A stretch of DNA of 64,000 nt from Haliea salexigens DSM 19537. GTDB taxonomy: Bacteria > Pseudomonadota > Gammaproteobacteria > Pseudomonadales > Halieaceae. Positions 18,580 to 29,087 of the stretch are shown one piece after another; the first letter of the stretch is position 1; every line of letters begins with the position of its first letter. The notes under the pieces are model-generated. The model searched no databases. It was not told where the DNA came from and saw nothing but the letters and a program-made list of their open reading frames with translations. A program made the translations under genes and the position numbers. Where the stretch lies: the NCBI RefSeq assembly GCF_000423125.1, contig NZ_AUHJ01000010.1, positions 1 through 64,000 of the forward strand, read 5' to 3'.

Positions 18580-18606
18580 TTAGCACTCTAATACAAAGAG
18601 TGCTAG
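18580..18606 (+). promoter_or_regulatory. CIRCE operator (HrcA site) at the rpoH promoter
   Basis: TTAGCACTC, nine bases, then GAGTGCTA plus one mismatched base (G for the final A) gives a near-perfect CIRCE inverted repeat, the binding site of the heat-shock repressor HrcA. A TTAGCA at 18580 and a TAGAAT at 18604 are 18 bases apart and could be the -35 and -10, placing the operator between them. The predicted transcript start lies only about 20 bases before the rpoH ATG. The hrcA gene is not in this window. Confidence 0.9.
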
Positions 18607-18637
18607 AATCGGGCACATGACAGAGGGGAAAAATCGC

Positions 18638-19492
18638 ATGAGTAAAGCGTTGCTGCCGGTCGACCAGATGGTCCCGGGCGCCAATCTTGCCGCCTACGTG
18701 CAGGCTGTAAGCACCATTCCGCTGCTCACACCGGAGCGCGAAAAGGCGCTGGCGGAAGACCTCTTTTTCAACAGCAATCTTGAGGCTGCACGCGAGCTGG
18801 TCATGTCGCACCTGCGCTTTGTGGTGCACATCGCCCGCAGCTACTCCGGCTACGGCCTGTCCGAGGCCGACCTCATTCAGGAAGGCAATGTAGGCCTGAT
18901 GAAAGCGGTCAAGCGCTTCAATCCGGAAAAGGGCGTGCGCCTGGTGTCGTTTGCCGTGCACTGGATCAAGGCAGAGATGCACGAGTTCATCCTGCGCAAC
19001 TGGCGCATCGTCAAAGTCGCCACCACCAAGGCCCAGCGCAAACTGTTTTTCAACCTCCGCGGTGCGAAGAAGGACTTGTCCTGGCTCAGTCACGAAGAGG
19101 CTCAGGCGGTAGCGGATGATCTGGGTGTTGATATCGCTGAAGTGCAGCGCATGGAAGGGCGGCTCAGTAGCCGTGATGTCGCCTTCGATTCACCGGTAGG
19201 GCAGGACGAAGACGACGCCTGGCAGGCACCGCAATATTACCTGGAAGACCAGCGTAGCGACCCCGCCCTGTCCGTTGAGTCGGACAATTGGCAGGAAAAC
19301 AGCGAAGAACAGCTCTACCACGCACTGTCTGAGCTGGATGAGCGCAGCCGCGACATCCTCGCCCAGCGCTGGTTGGCGGAGAAAAAGGCCACGCTGCACG
19401 AGCTGGCTGCCAAGTACGAGGTGTCTGCGGAGCGCATTCGTCAGCTCGAGCAGAACGCCATGAAGAAATTGCGCAGCGCGATCGCCGCCTGA
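18638..19492 (+). CDS. rpoH: RNA polymerase sigma factor RpoH (sigma-32)
   Basis: The 284-residue protein has the complete RpoH architecture. Region 2 includes SHLRFVVHIARSYSGYGL, DLIQEGNVGLMKAVKRF and VSFAVHWIKAEMHEFILRNW. The RpoH box QRKLFFNLR follows, then region 4 with the helix-turn-helix ATLHELAAKYEVSAERIRQLEQNAMKKLR. An upstream in-frame ATG exists at 18617, but AGAGGGGAA sits just before the ATG at 18638 and that start gives normal length. A CIRCE element overlaps the promoter, so transcription is probably repressed by HrcA. The short predicted leader leaves little room for an E. coli-like RNA thermosensor upstream of the start. Confidence 0.96.
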   Translation: MSKALLPVDQMVPGANLAAYVQAVSTIPLLTPEREKALAEDLFFNSNLEAARELVMSHLRFVVHIARSYSGYGLSEADLIQEGNVGLMKAVKRFNPEKGVRLVSFAVHWIKAEMHEFILRNWRIVKVATTKAQRKLFFNLRGAKKDLSWLSHEEAQAVADDLGVDIAEVQRMEGRLSSRDVAFDSPVGQDEDDAWQAPQYYLEDQRSDPALSVESDNWQENSEEQLYHALSELDERSRDILAQRWLAEKKATLHELAAKYEVSAERIRQLEQNAMKKLRSAIAA

Positions 19493-19501
19493 CGCATCTC
19501 C

Positions 19502-19530
19502 GGGGGTGCTACACTGCACCCCCCTGTTTT
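19502..19530 (+). terminator. Probable rho-independent terminator after rpoH
   Basis: The perfect 8-bp stem GGGGGTGC/GCACCCCC with a 6-base loop, followed by CTGTTTT, starts nine bases after the rpoH stop. The T tract is short, so the call is moderate. Confidence 0.65.
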
Positions 19531-19542
19531 CCGGAGCCTGCC

Positions 19543-19920
19543 ATGGCGCAGTTTTTCATTGCCAGCGCGGCTGTCAGCGGTGCTCTCGCGGTCAGTTTTG
19601 GCGCCTTCGGTGCCCACGCCCTGAAAGCCCGGCTGGATAGCTACTCTCTGGGCGTCTTCGAGACCGCCGTGCAATACCACTTTATTCATTCTCTCGCCCT
19701 CCTGGCGGTGGGCATCCTGCTGCAGCAAAACAGCGAGCTGGCCCTGCTGCGCAGCAGTGGCTGGCTGTTCGTGCTCGGTATGCTGCTGTTTTCCGGTAGC
19801 CTCTACGTGCTCAGCCTGTCTGGCCTGCGCTGGCTCGGTGCCATTGCGCCGCTCGGTGGCCTGTCGTTTATCGCCGCCTGGGGTTGCCTGGCGGCCGCGA
19901 GCTGGAAACTGGCTGGCTGA
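19543..19920 (+). CDS. DUF423 family inner-membrane protein (YgdD-like)
   Basis: The 125-residue protein has four predicted membrane helices and the DUF423 signature [14 protein letters not shown] near the N-terminus, followed by [25 protein letters not shown] and the C-terminal [16 protein letters not shown]. Its function is unknown; it is widely conserved in proteobacteria. A GGAGCC precedes the ATG at 19543. The stop codon TGA shares its last base with the trmB ATG (TGATG), so the two genes are probably translationally coupled. Confidence 0.9.
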   Translation: MAQFFIASAAVSGALAVSFGAFGAHALKARLDSYSLGVFETAVQYHFIHSLALLAVGILLQQNSELALLRSSGWLFVLGMLLFSGSLYVLSLSGLRWLGAIAPLGGLSFIAAWGCLAAASWKLAG

Positions 19921-20609
19921 TGGGTGAGAACAGCCAGCGCCCCATTCGCAGCTACGTACTGCGCATGGGGCGTCTTACCACCGGCCAGCAACGCGCCTGG
20001 GATACCTACTGGCCGCGCTTCGGCCTGCTGCACGGTGATGGTCAGCTCGATTACCAGAAGGTGTTTGGTCGCGACGCGCCGCGGGTGCTGGAAATCGGCT
20101 TCGGTATGGGGCAATCCTTTGTCGAGATGGCCGCGGCAGCGCCCGCGACGGATTTCATCGGCATTGAGGTGCATCGCCCCGGCGTGGGGAAAATGCTGCA
20201 CAGCATGGCCGAGTGTGGTGTGGGAAACATCCGTGTGTACTGTCACGACGCGGTGGAAGTGTTGCGCGACTGCATTGCCCCCGCTTCGCTTGATACCATC
20301 CAGATATTCTTCCCCGACCCCTGGCACAAAAAGCGTCACCATAAACGACGCCTGATCCAGCCGGCTTTCACCGCAACGCTGGTGGACTACCTGAAGCCCG
20401 GCGGCGTGCTGCACCTGGCGACCGATTGGGAAAACTACGCGCAGCAGATGCTGGAAGTGCTGGACGCCACCCCGGGCCTGGTCAACCTGGCGCCCGATGG
20501 GCTGTATGTCCCGCGCCCGGCACACCGACCGCTGACCAAGTTCGAGCAGCGCGGCGAGCGCCTGGGGCACGGCGTCTGGGACCTCATGTTCCGTCGCAGC
20601 GTCGACTGA
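19920..20609 (+). CDS. trmB: tRNA (guanine(46)-N(7))-methyltransferase
   Basis: The 229-residue protein is Trm[21 protein letters not shown], the SAM-binding [27 protein letters not shown] and the catalytic/tRNA-contact stretch [18 protein letters not shown] are all present. It makes m7G46 in the variable loop of tRNAs. The frame opens 12 codons earlier inside the DUF423 gene, but the ATG at 19920, overlapping that gene's stop, gives the normal start. It is convergent with hemW, with 31 bases between. Confidence 0.96.
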   Translation: MGENSQRPIRSYVLRMGRLTTGQQRAWDTYWPRFGLLHGDGQLDYQKVFGRDAPRVLEIGFGMGQSFVEMAAAAPATDFIGIEVHRPGVGKMLHSMAECGVGNIRVYCHDAVEVLRDCIAPASLDTIQIFFPDPWHKKRHHKRRLIQPAFTATLVDYLKPGGVLHLATDWENYAQQMLEVLDATPGLVNLAPDGLYVPRPAHRPLTKFEQRGERLGHGVWDLMFRRSVD

Positions 20610-20640
20610 AGCCCGGCCTTGCGAGCCCGAGGGGATGCCC

Positions 20641-21783
20641 TCAGGCGAGAAATTCCGTAATCACCGAGTCGAGAAAGCGGCGCCCCAGGGCGCTGGCGCG
20701 TACCCGTGTGCCCTCCTGCAGCAGCAGGCCGCGAGCGGTCAGTGTATCCAGTGCCGGTTGCAGCGTGGATGGCGGGAGTCCGGTGCGCGCCGCGTAGTCC
20801 GCCAGGGCGAAGCCGCTGTTCAGGCGCAGGGCGTTGAGCATGTATTCACCGGGCTTTTCCGCGTCTGTCAGCCACTGGGACTGGACGCGCCAGTCGCCCG
20901 CCGCCGCGAGGTAAGCGTCCGGCTGGCGTCGTTTGGCATAGCGCATAATACGTCCATCGGAAAAACTCACCTTGCCGTGCGCGCCCGCCCCGATACCCAG
21001 GTAGTCGCCGAACTGCCAGTAGTTCAGGTTGTGCCGGCACTGCTCACCGGCCGCGGCCCAGGCCGATACTTCGTACTGCTCAAGGCCAGCCGCCGCGAGC
21101 TGGATCTCGCCGGCGTCCTGAATATCCGCCAGCACGTCCTCTACAGGCAGAATGGGTGGTTGTTTGTAGAAAACCGTGTTCTGCTCGATGGTCAGCTGGT
21201 ACCAGGAGAGATGCCCGGTCTGGTAGCCACTGGCCGTTGCCAGGTCGGCCATGGCCGCGCTTGCACCCTGCGCGGGCAGCCCGTGCATCAGGTCGAGGTT
21301 GATACGCTGAAAGCCCGCGCGGCGCGCCGCCGCCACCGCGGCGTGCGCCTGGTCACTGTCGTGCACCCGGCCCAGCGCCGCGAGCTGCTCATTCTGGAAG
21401 GATTGAATTCCCAGCGACAGGCGGTTGATGCCGGCAGCGCGAAACCCGGCAAACTTCTCCGCCTCCGCGCTGCCCGGGTTGGCTTCCAGGGTGGCTTCGA
21501 GGGCGTCTGCCAGCGCTACCCGCTGCCCGATACCCTGCATCAACCGACCAATGCCGGCAGCGCTGAACAGGCTCGGTGTACCGCCGCCGATGAACAGCGT
21601 CTGGATCACGCGGCCCTGCACGAAGGGCAGGTCGGCCTCCAGGTCTGCCAGCAGGCTATCGATATAGGCGGTTTCCGGCAGGTTGCGGGATTCGTGTGAG
21701 TTGAAATCGCAGTAGGGGCATTTGCGCTCGCACCAGGGCAGGTGCACATACAGTGCCAGCGGCGGTAGTGGCAGCTCGCCCAT
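20641..21783 (-). CDS. hemW: Heme chaperone HemW (radical SAM)
   Basis: The 380-residue protein has the radical SAM cluster motif CERKCPYC (Cys18, Cys22, Cys25), the SAM-binding GGGTPS, and LSLGIQSFQ. It lacks the extra N-terminal features of coproporphyrinogen dehydrogenase HemN and carries HNLNYW (the HNxxYW motif), which marks HemW. HemW proteins bind heme and deliver it to respiratory proteins; many are still annotated as oxygen-independent coproporphyrinogen oxidases. Its ATG overlaps the rdgB stop by one base (TGATG), as in Pseudomonas and E. coli. Confidence 0.93.
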   Translation of the reverse strand: MGELPLPPLALYVHLPWCERKCPYCDFNSHESRNLPETAYIDSLLADLEADLPFVQGRVIQTLFIGGGTPSLFSAAGIGRLMQGIGQRVALADALEATLEANPGSAEAEKFAGFRAAGINRLSLGIQSFQNEQLAALGRVHDSDQAHAAVAAARRAGFQRINLDLMHGLPAQGASAAMADLATASGYQTGHLSWYQLTIEQNTVFYKQPPILPVEDVLADIQDAGEIQLAAAGLEQYEVSAWAAAGEQCRHNLNYWQFGDYLGIGAGAHGKVSFSDGRIMRYAKRRQPDAYLAAAGDWRVQSQWLTDAEKPGEYMLNALRLNSGFALADYAARTGLPPSTLQPALDTLTARGLLLQEGTRVRASALGRRFLDSVITEFLA

Positions 21784-22406
21784 CAGGGCGCCGGCTGCTG
21801 CAGACGCCGCTCCAGTGCCGCGACCAGCTGCGCGCAGGCCTGGGCCCGGTGGCTCACCCGGTTCTTGGTGCGCGGAGCCAGCTGCGCCGCGCTGCAGTTG
21901 AACGCGGCGACGTGAAACACCGGGTCGTAGCCAAAACCGCCCTCACCCTGGGGGCTCTCGAGAATATGACCCTCCCAGCTTCCCTGGCAAATAATCGGTG
22001 TTGGGTCACTGGCGTGGCGCAGGTACACCAGCACGCACTGGTAGCGTGCGCTGCGTTCCGGCCACGGCACGCCCTGCAGCGCGGCCAGCAGCTTGCGATT
22101 GTTGCCTTCGTCGCCCGCCCCGGAGTAACGCGCCGAGTGAATACCCGGCGCCCCCTGCAGGCAATCCACTTCCAGCCCGGAATCGTCGGCAATAGCCGGC
22201 AGGCCGGTGTGTTCGGCGGCGGCGCGTGCCTTGAGGAGGGCGTTCTCCACAAACGTGAGCTCGGTTTCCGCCACATCCGGCACGCCGAATTCCGACTGCG
22301 CCTGCAGCAGGTAGCCCAGCGGGTCGAGAATGCGTGACAGTTCCGCCAGCTTGCCGGCGTTGCCACTTGCCAGCACCACGGCCTGGGCGTTGCGCGCGGT
22401 GCTCAT
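21783..22406 (-). CDS. rdgB: dITP/XTP pyrophosphatase
   Basis: The 207-residue Ham1-family enzyme hydrolyses dITP, ITP and XTP and keeps deaminated purines out of DNA. The signature [14 protein letters not shown] begins the protein, followed by [39 protein letters not shown] and the C-terminal GFGYDPVF and SHRAQA. It is flanked by single-base overlaps with the DUF4426 gene upstream and hemW downstream, part of one minus-strand run. Confidence 0.96.
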   Translation of the reverse strand: MSTARNAQAVVLASGNAGKLAELSRILDPLGYLLQAQSEFGVPDVAETELTFVENALLKARAAAEHTGLPAIADDSGLEVDCLQGAPGIHSARYSGAGDEGNNRKLLAALQGVPWPERSARYQCVLVYLRHASDPTPIICQGSWEGHILESPQGEGGFGYDPVFHVAAFNCSAAQLAPRTKNRVSHRAQACAQLVAALERRLQQPAP

Positions 22407-22837
22407 CAGTTGACGTACAGCTGGTGGCGATGCTCGAAACGGTAGGTGGTATCGGCACCTTCGGGGCGGAAATCAATCTCGAAAAAGCGCCACTCCTCGT
22501 TGATGAAGCCGAATTCCGCAATGTAGTAGATGGCGCCGCTCTCCCGCACTTCGAGGAACTCCAGGGGCTCACCGGTAATCAGATCGCGCGTGTAGCCCTG
22601 AATCATCATCGCCCGCGCCTCGGTGCCATCGCCAACGTGCTCGCGGACCGCGAGGTTGAGGATAGCCCTGTTCTTGCCGCGGGTGATGCCGTAGCTGGCG
22701 GCGACACGCGGGTCGAGAAAGGTGGTGTTGACCACGCTGTAGTGCAACTCGTAGGGGCCGAAGCGCTCAGATTGTTGTGCGCTGGCGGTGCCGGTGAGCA
22801 CCAGCATGAGCAGTGTCAGGCAAAATCTCTGGATCAT
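22406..22837 (-). CDS. DUF4426 periplasmic protein
   Basis: The 143-residue protein starts with a signal peptide ([20 protein letters not shown]) behind a very good AGGAGAG ribosome-binding site. The mature part contains [38 protein letters not shown] and [17 protein letters not shown], the conserved stretches of DUF4426. The function is unknown. In Pseudomonas the same family member lies in the same metW-rdgB interval. The open frame upstream of the ATG at 22835-22837 runs into metW and is not used. Confidence 0.88.
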   Translation of the reverse strand: MIQRFCLTLLMLVLTGTASAQQSERFGPYELHYSVVNTTFLDPRVAASYGITRGKNRAILNLAVREHVGDGTEARAMMIQGYTRDLITGEPLEFLEVRESGAIYYIAEFGFINEEWRFFEIDFRPEGADTTYRFEHRHQLYVN

Positions 22838-22847
22838 CGTTCTCTCC

Positions 22848-23438
22848 TCAGCGGCTGATGAGATAGATCGCGGTGACGGCGAACAGGTTGGGCCAGGCGC
22901 TCGCCAGCAGCGGTCGACGCGGGGTGTTGCCGACCATATCGCGGGCGAGTATGCGGATGCCCCGTTCCTCGCACAACGCTTCAAAATCCGTCACCGTGCA
23001 AAAGTGGATGTTGGGCGTGTCATACCAGTTATACGGCATGAAACGGGAAACGGGCATGCGGCCCCGTGAACCCAGATACAGCCGGCAGCGCCAGTGCGCG
23101 AAGTTGGGGAAGGTGACGATGCCCTGGCGGCCGATGCGCAGCATTTCTTCCAGCACACGGTCGGGGTAGTGCACCGCCTGTAGCGCGTGTGCCATCACCA
23201 CGGTATCGAAACTCTGGTCGGGGAAGTTGCCGAGTCCCGCATCCATATCCTGTTCAACAATATCCAGGCCGCGGGAGACGGCATTGGTAATCTTGTCCGG
23301 GTCGATCTCGAGGCCCAGGCCACGTACCTGGCGCTCCTTCGCCAGGCGTTGCAGGAATTCGCCGTTGCCACAGCCGAGATCGAGTACCCGTGAACCGGGC
23401 TCGATCCAGCGCTGGATATGCGTGAGGTCGAGGCGCAT
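22848..23438 (-). CDS. metW: Methionine biosynthesis protein MetW
   Basis: The 196-residue protein has the methyltransferase-like SAM fold: RVLDLGCGNGEFLQRLA, GLEIDPDKI and MAHALQAVHYPDRVLEEMLR. The MetW-specific VTFPNFAHWRCRLYL and YNWYDTPNIHFCTVTDFE are present. MetW is encoded next to MetX in many proteobacteria and is needed for full acyltransferase activity in some. Its ATG overlaps the metX stop codon (TGA at 23438-23440), so both are translated from one message. Confidence 0.95.
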   Translation of the reverse strand: MRLDLTHIQRWIEPGSRVLDLGCGNGEFLQRLAKERQVRGLGLEIDPDKITNAVSRGLDIVEQDMDAGLGNFPDQSFDTVVMAHALQAVHYPDRVLEEMLRIGRQGIVTFPNFAHWRCRLYLGSRGRMPVSRFMPYNWYDTPNIHFCTVTDFEALCEERGIRILARDMVGNTPRRPLLASAWPNLFAVTAIYLISR

Positions 23439-24574
23439 CAGCAGTTTCCCCGCACGCGCTGCATATAGGCAGTGAACAGCGCCAGGTAACGCGGGATCGG
23501 CATAAGGAAGGCGTCGTGCCCCTCATCGGCCTCGATTTCCGCATAGGTCACCGGCCGGTCGGCGGCGATCAGTGCATCGACGATCTCGCGGGAGCGGCCT
23601 GGCGAAAACCGCCAGTCGGTAGAGAACGACAGCACCAGAAAGCTGCACTGTGCGGTGCGGAAGGCCGCCACCGGGTCGTCACCGTATTCACGGGCCAGGT
23701 CGAAGAAATCCAGTGCCTGTGTCATCAGAATATAGGTGTTGGCGTCGAAGCTGCCGGAAAACTGGCTACCCTGGTAGCGCAAGTAACTTTGTACCTGGAA
23801 TTCCGCGATCTCCTCTTCACCCAGCTCGAGGCTGCCGGAACGCAGGTCGCGACCGAACTTGTTGGCCATGGCATCGTCGGACAGATAGGTGATGTGGCCT
23901 ACCATGCGCGCCAGCGCCAGCCCCTTGGCCGGCAGTGTGTTGTGCGTCAGGTAGTGGCCCTCGGCGAAGTCGGGGTCGGACTGTATAGCCTGGCGGGCGA
24001 TCTCGTTGAAGGCAATATTCTGGGCGCTCAGGCGCAGCGCGGAAGCGATCACGACACAGTGGCGCAGGCGCTGCGGATAAAGCAGTGCCCAGCGCATGGC
24101 CTGCATGCCACCCAGGCTGCCCCCGACCACGGCGGCCCAGCAGTCGATACCCAGCAGGTCCGCGAGGCGGGCCTGGCTGTGCACCCAGTCGCGTACCCGC
24201 AGTGAGGGGAAATCCGGGCCCCAGGGCGCACCGTTTTCCGGGTTGATGCTGACCGGGCCGGTAGACCCGTGGCAGCCGCCCAGGTTGTTCAGGCTCACCA
24301 CGAAAAAATGGTTGGTGTCGATCGGTTTGCCCGGCCCAATGCACTCGTCCCACCAGCCGGGTTTGCGGTCATCGGCACGGTGATAGCCGGCCGCGTGGTG
24401 GTGGCCGGAAAGCGCGTGGCATACCAGAACCGCGTTGGAACGCGTGCTGTTCAGAGTGCCATAGGTTTCGTAGACCAGCTCGTAAGATGCCAGTACACGG
24501 CCACAGGCCAGCGTCAGCGGCTCGTCGAAGCGGGCGCGCTGCGGCGCGACAATGCCAACGGTCGAAGTTTTCAC
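23438..24574 (-). CDS. metX: Homoserine O-acyltransferase MetX
   Basis: This alpha/beta-hydrolase-fold acyltransferase activates homoserine for methionine synthesis. Seen in sequence: the oxyanion and substrate region [26 protein letters not shown], the nucleophile Ser153 in GGSLGGMQ, and the C-terminal Asp/His region ADEGHDAFL. The family includes acetyl- and succinyl-transferases; the MetX-MetW pairing in gammaproteobacteria is often associated with succinyl-CoA use, so substrate is left open. The frame extends upstream into yggT; the GTG at 24572-24574 ([11 protein letters not shown]) gives 378 residues, the family length, and a 10-base gap to yggT. No strong ribosome-binding site is visible. 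Confidence 0.9.
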   Translation of the reverse strand: MKTSTVGIVAPQRARFDEPLTLACGRVLASYELVYETYGTLNSTRSNAVLVCHALSGHHHAAGYHRADDRKPGWWDECIGPGKPIDTNHFFVVSLNNLGGCHGSTGPVSINPENGAPWGPDFPSLRVRDWVHSQARLADLLGIDCWAAVVGGSLGGMQAMRWALLYPQRLRHCVVIASALRLSAQNIAFNEIARQAIQSDPDFAEGHYLTHNTLPAKGLALARMVGHITYLSDDAMANKFGRDLRSGSLELGEEEIAEFQVQSYLRYQGSQFSGSFDANTYILMTQALDFFDLAREYGDDPVAAFRTAQCSFLVLSFSTDWRFSPGRSREIVDALIAADRPVTYAEIEADEGHDAFLMPIPRYLALFTAYMQRVRGNC

Positions 24575-24584
24575 GTGGCGACGT

Positions 24585-25172
24585 TCAGAGCCCGATAACC
24601 AGGGCCGCGGGCAGACCCGCCGCTGCCGCCATGTGCCCGAGCGCAATCTGGATCACGTTGATCAGGATGAACACCAGAATCGGCGAGAAATCGATACCGC
24701 CCATGCTCGGCAGCATGCGCCGAAAGGGCGCCATCACTGGCTCGGTGAGCTGGAAGAGCAACAACAGCGCCGGGTGCCGGCCGCCAGGCGCGATCCAGCT
24801 GAGAATGATCATGGCCAGCAGGGCAAAGAAATAGATATTCACCAGCAGGCCGACAATGCCCAGCACGGACCACACCAACAGCGTCAGCACCCCCGGTGGC
24901 CCCAGGCCATTCAGTGCCAGCAGCGCCACAATCGCCGCCATCTGCAACAGCAGGGCGAGCAGCAGTGTCGACAGGTCCAGGCCCCGGTAGGCAGGAATCA
25001 CGCGGCGCACCGGCAGCACCAGCGGGTTGGTGACCTTGGCCAGAAACTGGCTCACCGGGTTGTAGAAGTCGGCCCTGACCAGCTGCAACAGGAAGCGCAA
25101 CAGGATGGCCAGCAGTGCGAGGTTGAGCACCGTTTGCAACAAATAGGCAACGATATCACTCAGTGCGTTCAT
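24585..25172 (-). CDS. yggT: YggT family integral membrane protein
   Basis: The 195-residue protein has four to five predicted membrane helices in two YGGT repeats, each with a short conserved stretch: [25 protein letters not shown] in the first half and [24 protein letters not shown] in the second. Such proteins are widespread and are often linked to cell-shape or osmotic functions, without a settled mechanism. The start overlaps the proC stop by three to four bases. The proC-yggT-metX order is as in Pseudomonas. Confidence 0.9.
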   Translation of the reverse strand: MNALSDIVAYLLQTVLNLALLAILLRFLLQLVRADFYNPVSQFLAKVTNPLVLPVRRVIPAYRGLDLSTLLLALLLQMAAIVALLALNGLGPPGVLTLLVWSVLGIVGLLVNIYFFALLAMIILSWIAPGGRHPALLLLFQLTEPVMAPFRRMLPSMGGIDFSPILVFILINVIQIALGHMAAAAGLPAALVIGL

Positions 25173-26002
25173 GGTGTCTCCTGCTCCGACTCGGCAGCCA
25201 TGTCAGTGGCTCGCTGTTGCGCTGCGGTCATGGCATGTGCCACCAGGTCGCGCAGGCCCTCGTGCTCGAAACACTCCACGGCGCGCTCAGTGGTGCCACC
25301 GGGGCTGGTGACACGGCGCCTCAACTCCACCAGGTCGACATCACTCTCCAGCGCCATGCGCGCCGCCCCCAGGCCTGTTTGCCGGGTGAGGGCGGTGGCG
25401 CAGTCGCGCGACAGGCCCATGGCGCAGCCGGCATTGATCATGGCCTCCATAAACAGGAAGAAATACGCCGGGCCGCTGCCCGACAGGGCGGTTATCGCAT
25501 CCAGCAGAGGCTCTTCATCGACCCACTGCACCAGGCCAACGGCGCCGAGAATGTTGGCGGCAAGCGCGCGTTGCTCAGCGTTCACCTGTGCATTTGCGTA
25601 CAGGCCACTGGCACCCGCGCCCAGCAGGGCCGGTGTATTGGGCATGCAGCGCACAATGGCGGTACCACTGCCCAGGGCGTTCTCCATACTGGCAACCGTG
25701 GTGCCCGCAGCGATGGAAATGACCAGCGCCCCGCGTGCACGAATCGCTGTGGCGATGCTCGCCAGCGCAGCGTGCATGGCCTGGGGCTTGACCGCCAGAA
25801 TGATGACATCGGCATTGGCACAGGCCTGTGCATTGTCGTTGTGGACATTGATCGGGCCCAGCTTGCGCAGGTTGGCCAGGCTCGCCGGCGAGGGATCGGC
25901 GGCGTGCAGGGCAGCGGCGGAATGGCCGCTGTCCATCAGGCCCCCGATGATGCTCGAGGCCATGTTGCCGGCGCCGATGAAGGTGATAGCCGCGTTGGTC
26001 AT
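25169..26002 (-). CDS. proC: Pyrroline-5-carboxylate reductase
   Basis: The 277-residue NAD(P)H-dependent enzyme makes the last step of proline synthesis. The Rossmann motif FIGAGNMASSIIGGL opens the protein, followed by VKPQAM, RCMPNTPALLGAG, the catalytic/proline-binding ALSGSGPAYFFLFMEAMINA and VTSPGGTTERAV. The frame extends 21 codons upstream, but the ATG at 26000-26002 starts two residues before the family's conserved N-terminus. yggS lies 59 bases upstream on the same strand. Confidence 0.96.
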   Translation of the reverse strand: MTNAAITFIGAGNMASSIIGGLMDSGHSAAALHAADPSPASLANLRKLGPINVHNDNAQACANADVIILAVKPQAMHAALASIATAIRARGALVISIAAGTTVASMENALGSGTAIVRCMPNTPALLGAGASGLYANAQVNAEQRALAANILGAVGLVQWVDEEPLLDAITALSGSGPAYFFLFMEAMINAGCAMGLSRDCATALTRQTGLGAARMALESDVDLVELRRRVTSPGGTTERAVECFEHEGLRDLVAHAMTAAQQRATDMAAESEQETP

Positions 26003-26061
26003 AATTCGTGTGTCGGTTGGTCTGGGGAAGACCGCAGTATACACGCCGTGGCTGGCCGAAA

Positions 26062-26766
26062 TCATCCGCCCCCGTGCGTGCTGCGCGGGCCGAAAATATC
26101 CGTGCCCACGCGCACCAGCGTAGCGCCTTCGGCGATAGCCGCTTCCAGATCGCCCGACATGCCCATCGACAACGTGTCCAGTTGTGGTAGTGCTGCCTGC
26201 AGTTCGACCAGCGCTGCCTGTAGCCGCGCGAAGGGCATGCGCTGCGCGGCAAAGGAGTCAGCGGGTGCAGGGATGGTCATCAAACCGCGCAGTTGCAGCC
26301 GCGGCAGCTGTGCCACCGCAGCGGCCAGTTCCGCTAGTTCACCCGGTTCCACGCCGGACTTGCTGTCTTCACCGGAGATGTTCACTTGCAGGCACACCTG
26401 CAGGTCGGCCAGCTGCGGTGGGCGTTGTGCGCTGAGGCGCTGGGCGATTTTCAGCCGGTCCACACTGTGCACCCAGTCGAAATGCTCGGCGATGGCGCGT
26501 GTCTTGTTGGACTGGATCGGCCCGATGAAGTGCCAGCAGAGGCCGAGATCAGCCAGCGCATCGACCTTCGCCAGCCCTTCCTGCAGGTAATTCTCGCCGA
26601 AATCCCGCAGCCCCAGCGCAGCCGCGGCGCGCACCTCGTCCGCCGAGCGGGTTTTGCTGACGGCGAGCAGACGTATCGCCCCCGGCGCGCGCTGGCTTTT
26701 TTCCGCGCTGAGTCGTACTCTTTCGAGGAGCCTGGAAATCCGTTGAGCGAGCTGTTCGTTCTGCAT
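26062..26766 (-). CDS. yggS: Pyridoxal phosphate homeostasis protein (YggS/PLPBP)
   Basis: The 234-residue TIM-barrel protein binds PLP through the Lys in LLAVSKTRSADEV. FGENYLQEGLAKV, WHFIGPIQSNKTRAIAEHFDWVHSVDR and LSMGMSGDLEAAIAEGATLVRVGTDIFG complete the family pattern. It has no enzymatic activity; it buffers PLP and influences amino-acid pools. The gene is divergent from pilT with about 120 bases between starts, as in Pseudomonas. Confidence 0.96.
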   Translation of the reverse strand: MQNEQLAQRISRLLERVRLSAEKSQRAPGAIRLLAVSKTRSADEVRAAAALGLRDFGENYLQEGLAKVDALADLGLCWHFIGPIQSNKTRAIAEHFDWVHSVDRLKIAQRLSAQRPPQLADLQVCLQVNISGEDSKSGVEPGELAELAAAVAQLPRLQLRGLMTIPAPADSFAAQRMPFARLQAALVELQAALPQLDTLSMGMSGDLEAAIAEGATLVRVGTDIFGPRSTHGGG

Positions 26767-26888
26767 GGGGCAGATGGTAGCTGATTCCGCTACTGCCAGG
26801 CGAGTTGAGAATAATCGGTTGCCGCGCCATGAGGTGTGAGCAGCAGTATCCGGCGCTCGCGCCGGACCGGCCCAGAGGGAGTGGAACG

Positions 26889-27923
<1,035 letters not shown>

Positions 27924-27947
27924 TACTCAAGGATGGGAGATCGGGCC

Positions 27948-29084
27948 ATGTTGATTGATGAGTTGTTGCAACGGGTCGTCAAGGAGCAGGCCTCCGACGG
28001 TTTTGTCACGGCCGGTGCGCCGCCGAGTATCAAGATTGACGGCCAGATCTACCCGATCAGCAAGGCCCGGTACACCGATGAGCAGACCCGCGATATCGTG
28101 CTCTCCACCATGAACGAGCGGCAGCGCGAGGAGTTCCTGCGCAGCCACGAATGCAACTTTGCCCTGGCGGTGCCCAACCTGGGCCGGTTCCGGGTCAATG
28201 CCCTGGTGCAGCGCGGCAGTATGAGCCTGGTAGTGCGCCGCATCCACACCGAGATTCCCGAAATCACCGAGCTGGGACTGCCGCCGATCATCAAGGAACT
28301 GGCCATGACCAAGCGCGGCCTGGTGATTTTCGTCGGCGCCACCGGCACCGGCAAGTCCACCTCGCTGGCGGCGATGGTGGGTTACCGCAACCAGAACAGT
28401 CGCGGCCATATCATCAGCATTGAAGACCCGATCGAGTTCATGCACGACCATGGCAACTGTCTTGTGACCCAGCGCGAGGTGGGCATTGACACCGAATCCT
28501 TCGATGTCGCCCTGAAAAACACCCTGCGCCAGGCGCCGGATGTGATCATGATCGGCGAGGTGCGCTCTGCCGATACCATGGCCCAGGCGCTGACGTTTGC
28601 GGAAACCGGCCACCTCTGCCTGTGTACCCTGCACGCCAACAATGCCAACCAGGCACTCGACCGCATCCAGAGCTTCTTCCCGGCCGACCTGCACTCCCAG
28701 GTGTGGATGGACCTGTCGCTCAACCTGAAGGCCATGGTGGCCCAGCAGTTGCTCCCGCACAAAGAGGGCAAGGGGCGCACGCCGGTGGTGGAGGTGCTGC
28801 TCAACTCGCCACTGATCCAGGATTACATTCGCAAGGGCGATGTGCACCTGATCAAGGATGTCATGGCCAAGTCCACCGAGCAGGGCATGCAAACCATGGA
28901 CCAGTCGCTGATTACGGCCTACAAGGACAACCGCATTACGCGCGAGGATGCGGTGCGCTACGCCGACTCGGCCAACGATGTGCGGCTGATGATCAAGATG
29001 TTCGACAAGGGGCAGGACTCGGGGGCGGACGACCTGGATTTGAGTTTTGACGACTCGGATCGCGGCAAACACATGGGCCGCTAG
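27948..29084 (+). CDS. pilU: Type IV pilus accessory retraction ATPase PilU
   Basis: This 378-residue PilT paralogue assists retraction under load and is found next to pilT in gammaproteobacteria. Walker A is GATGTGKST, the Asp box SIEDPIEFMHDHGNC, Walker B VIMIGEVRS and the His box ETGHLCLCTLHANN. It carries the acidic C-terminal tail typical of PilU (DSGADDLDLSFDD). The ATG at 27948 has GGGAG upstream; an ATG five codons earlier is less well placed. The 3' end faces ruvX with only three bases between stops. Confidence 0.95.
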   Translation: MLIDELLQRVVKEQASDGFVTAGAPPSIKIDGQIYPISKARYTDEQTRDIVLSTMNERQREEFLRSHECNFALAVPNLGRFRVNALVQRGSMSLVVRRIHTEIPEITELGLPPIIKELAMTKRGLVIFVGATGTGKSTSLAAMVGYRNQNSRGHIISIEDPIEFMHDHGNCLVTQREVGIDTESFDVALKNTLRQAPDVIMIGEVRSADTMAQALTFAETGHLCLCTLHANNANQALDRIQSFFPADLHSQVWMDLSLNLKAMVAQQLLPHKEGKGRTPVVEVLLNSPLIQDYIRKGDVHLIKDVMAKSTEQGMQTMDQSLITAYKDNRITREDAVRYADSANDVRLMIKMFDKGQDSGADDLDLSFDDSDRGKHMGR

Positions 29085-29087
29085 CCT

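Noticed and set aside
24552-26590. Long plus-strand frames opposite yggT, proC and yggS
   Set aside because: Low-complexity Gln/Arg/Ala-rich shadows; the minus strand carries three recognised genes with overlapping starts and stops.
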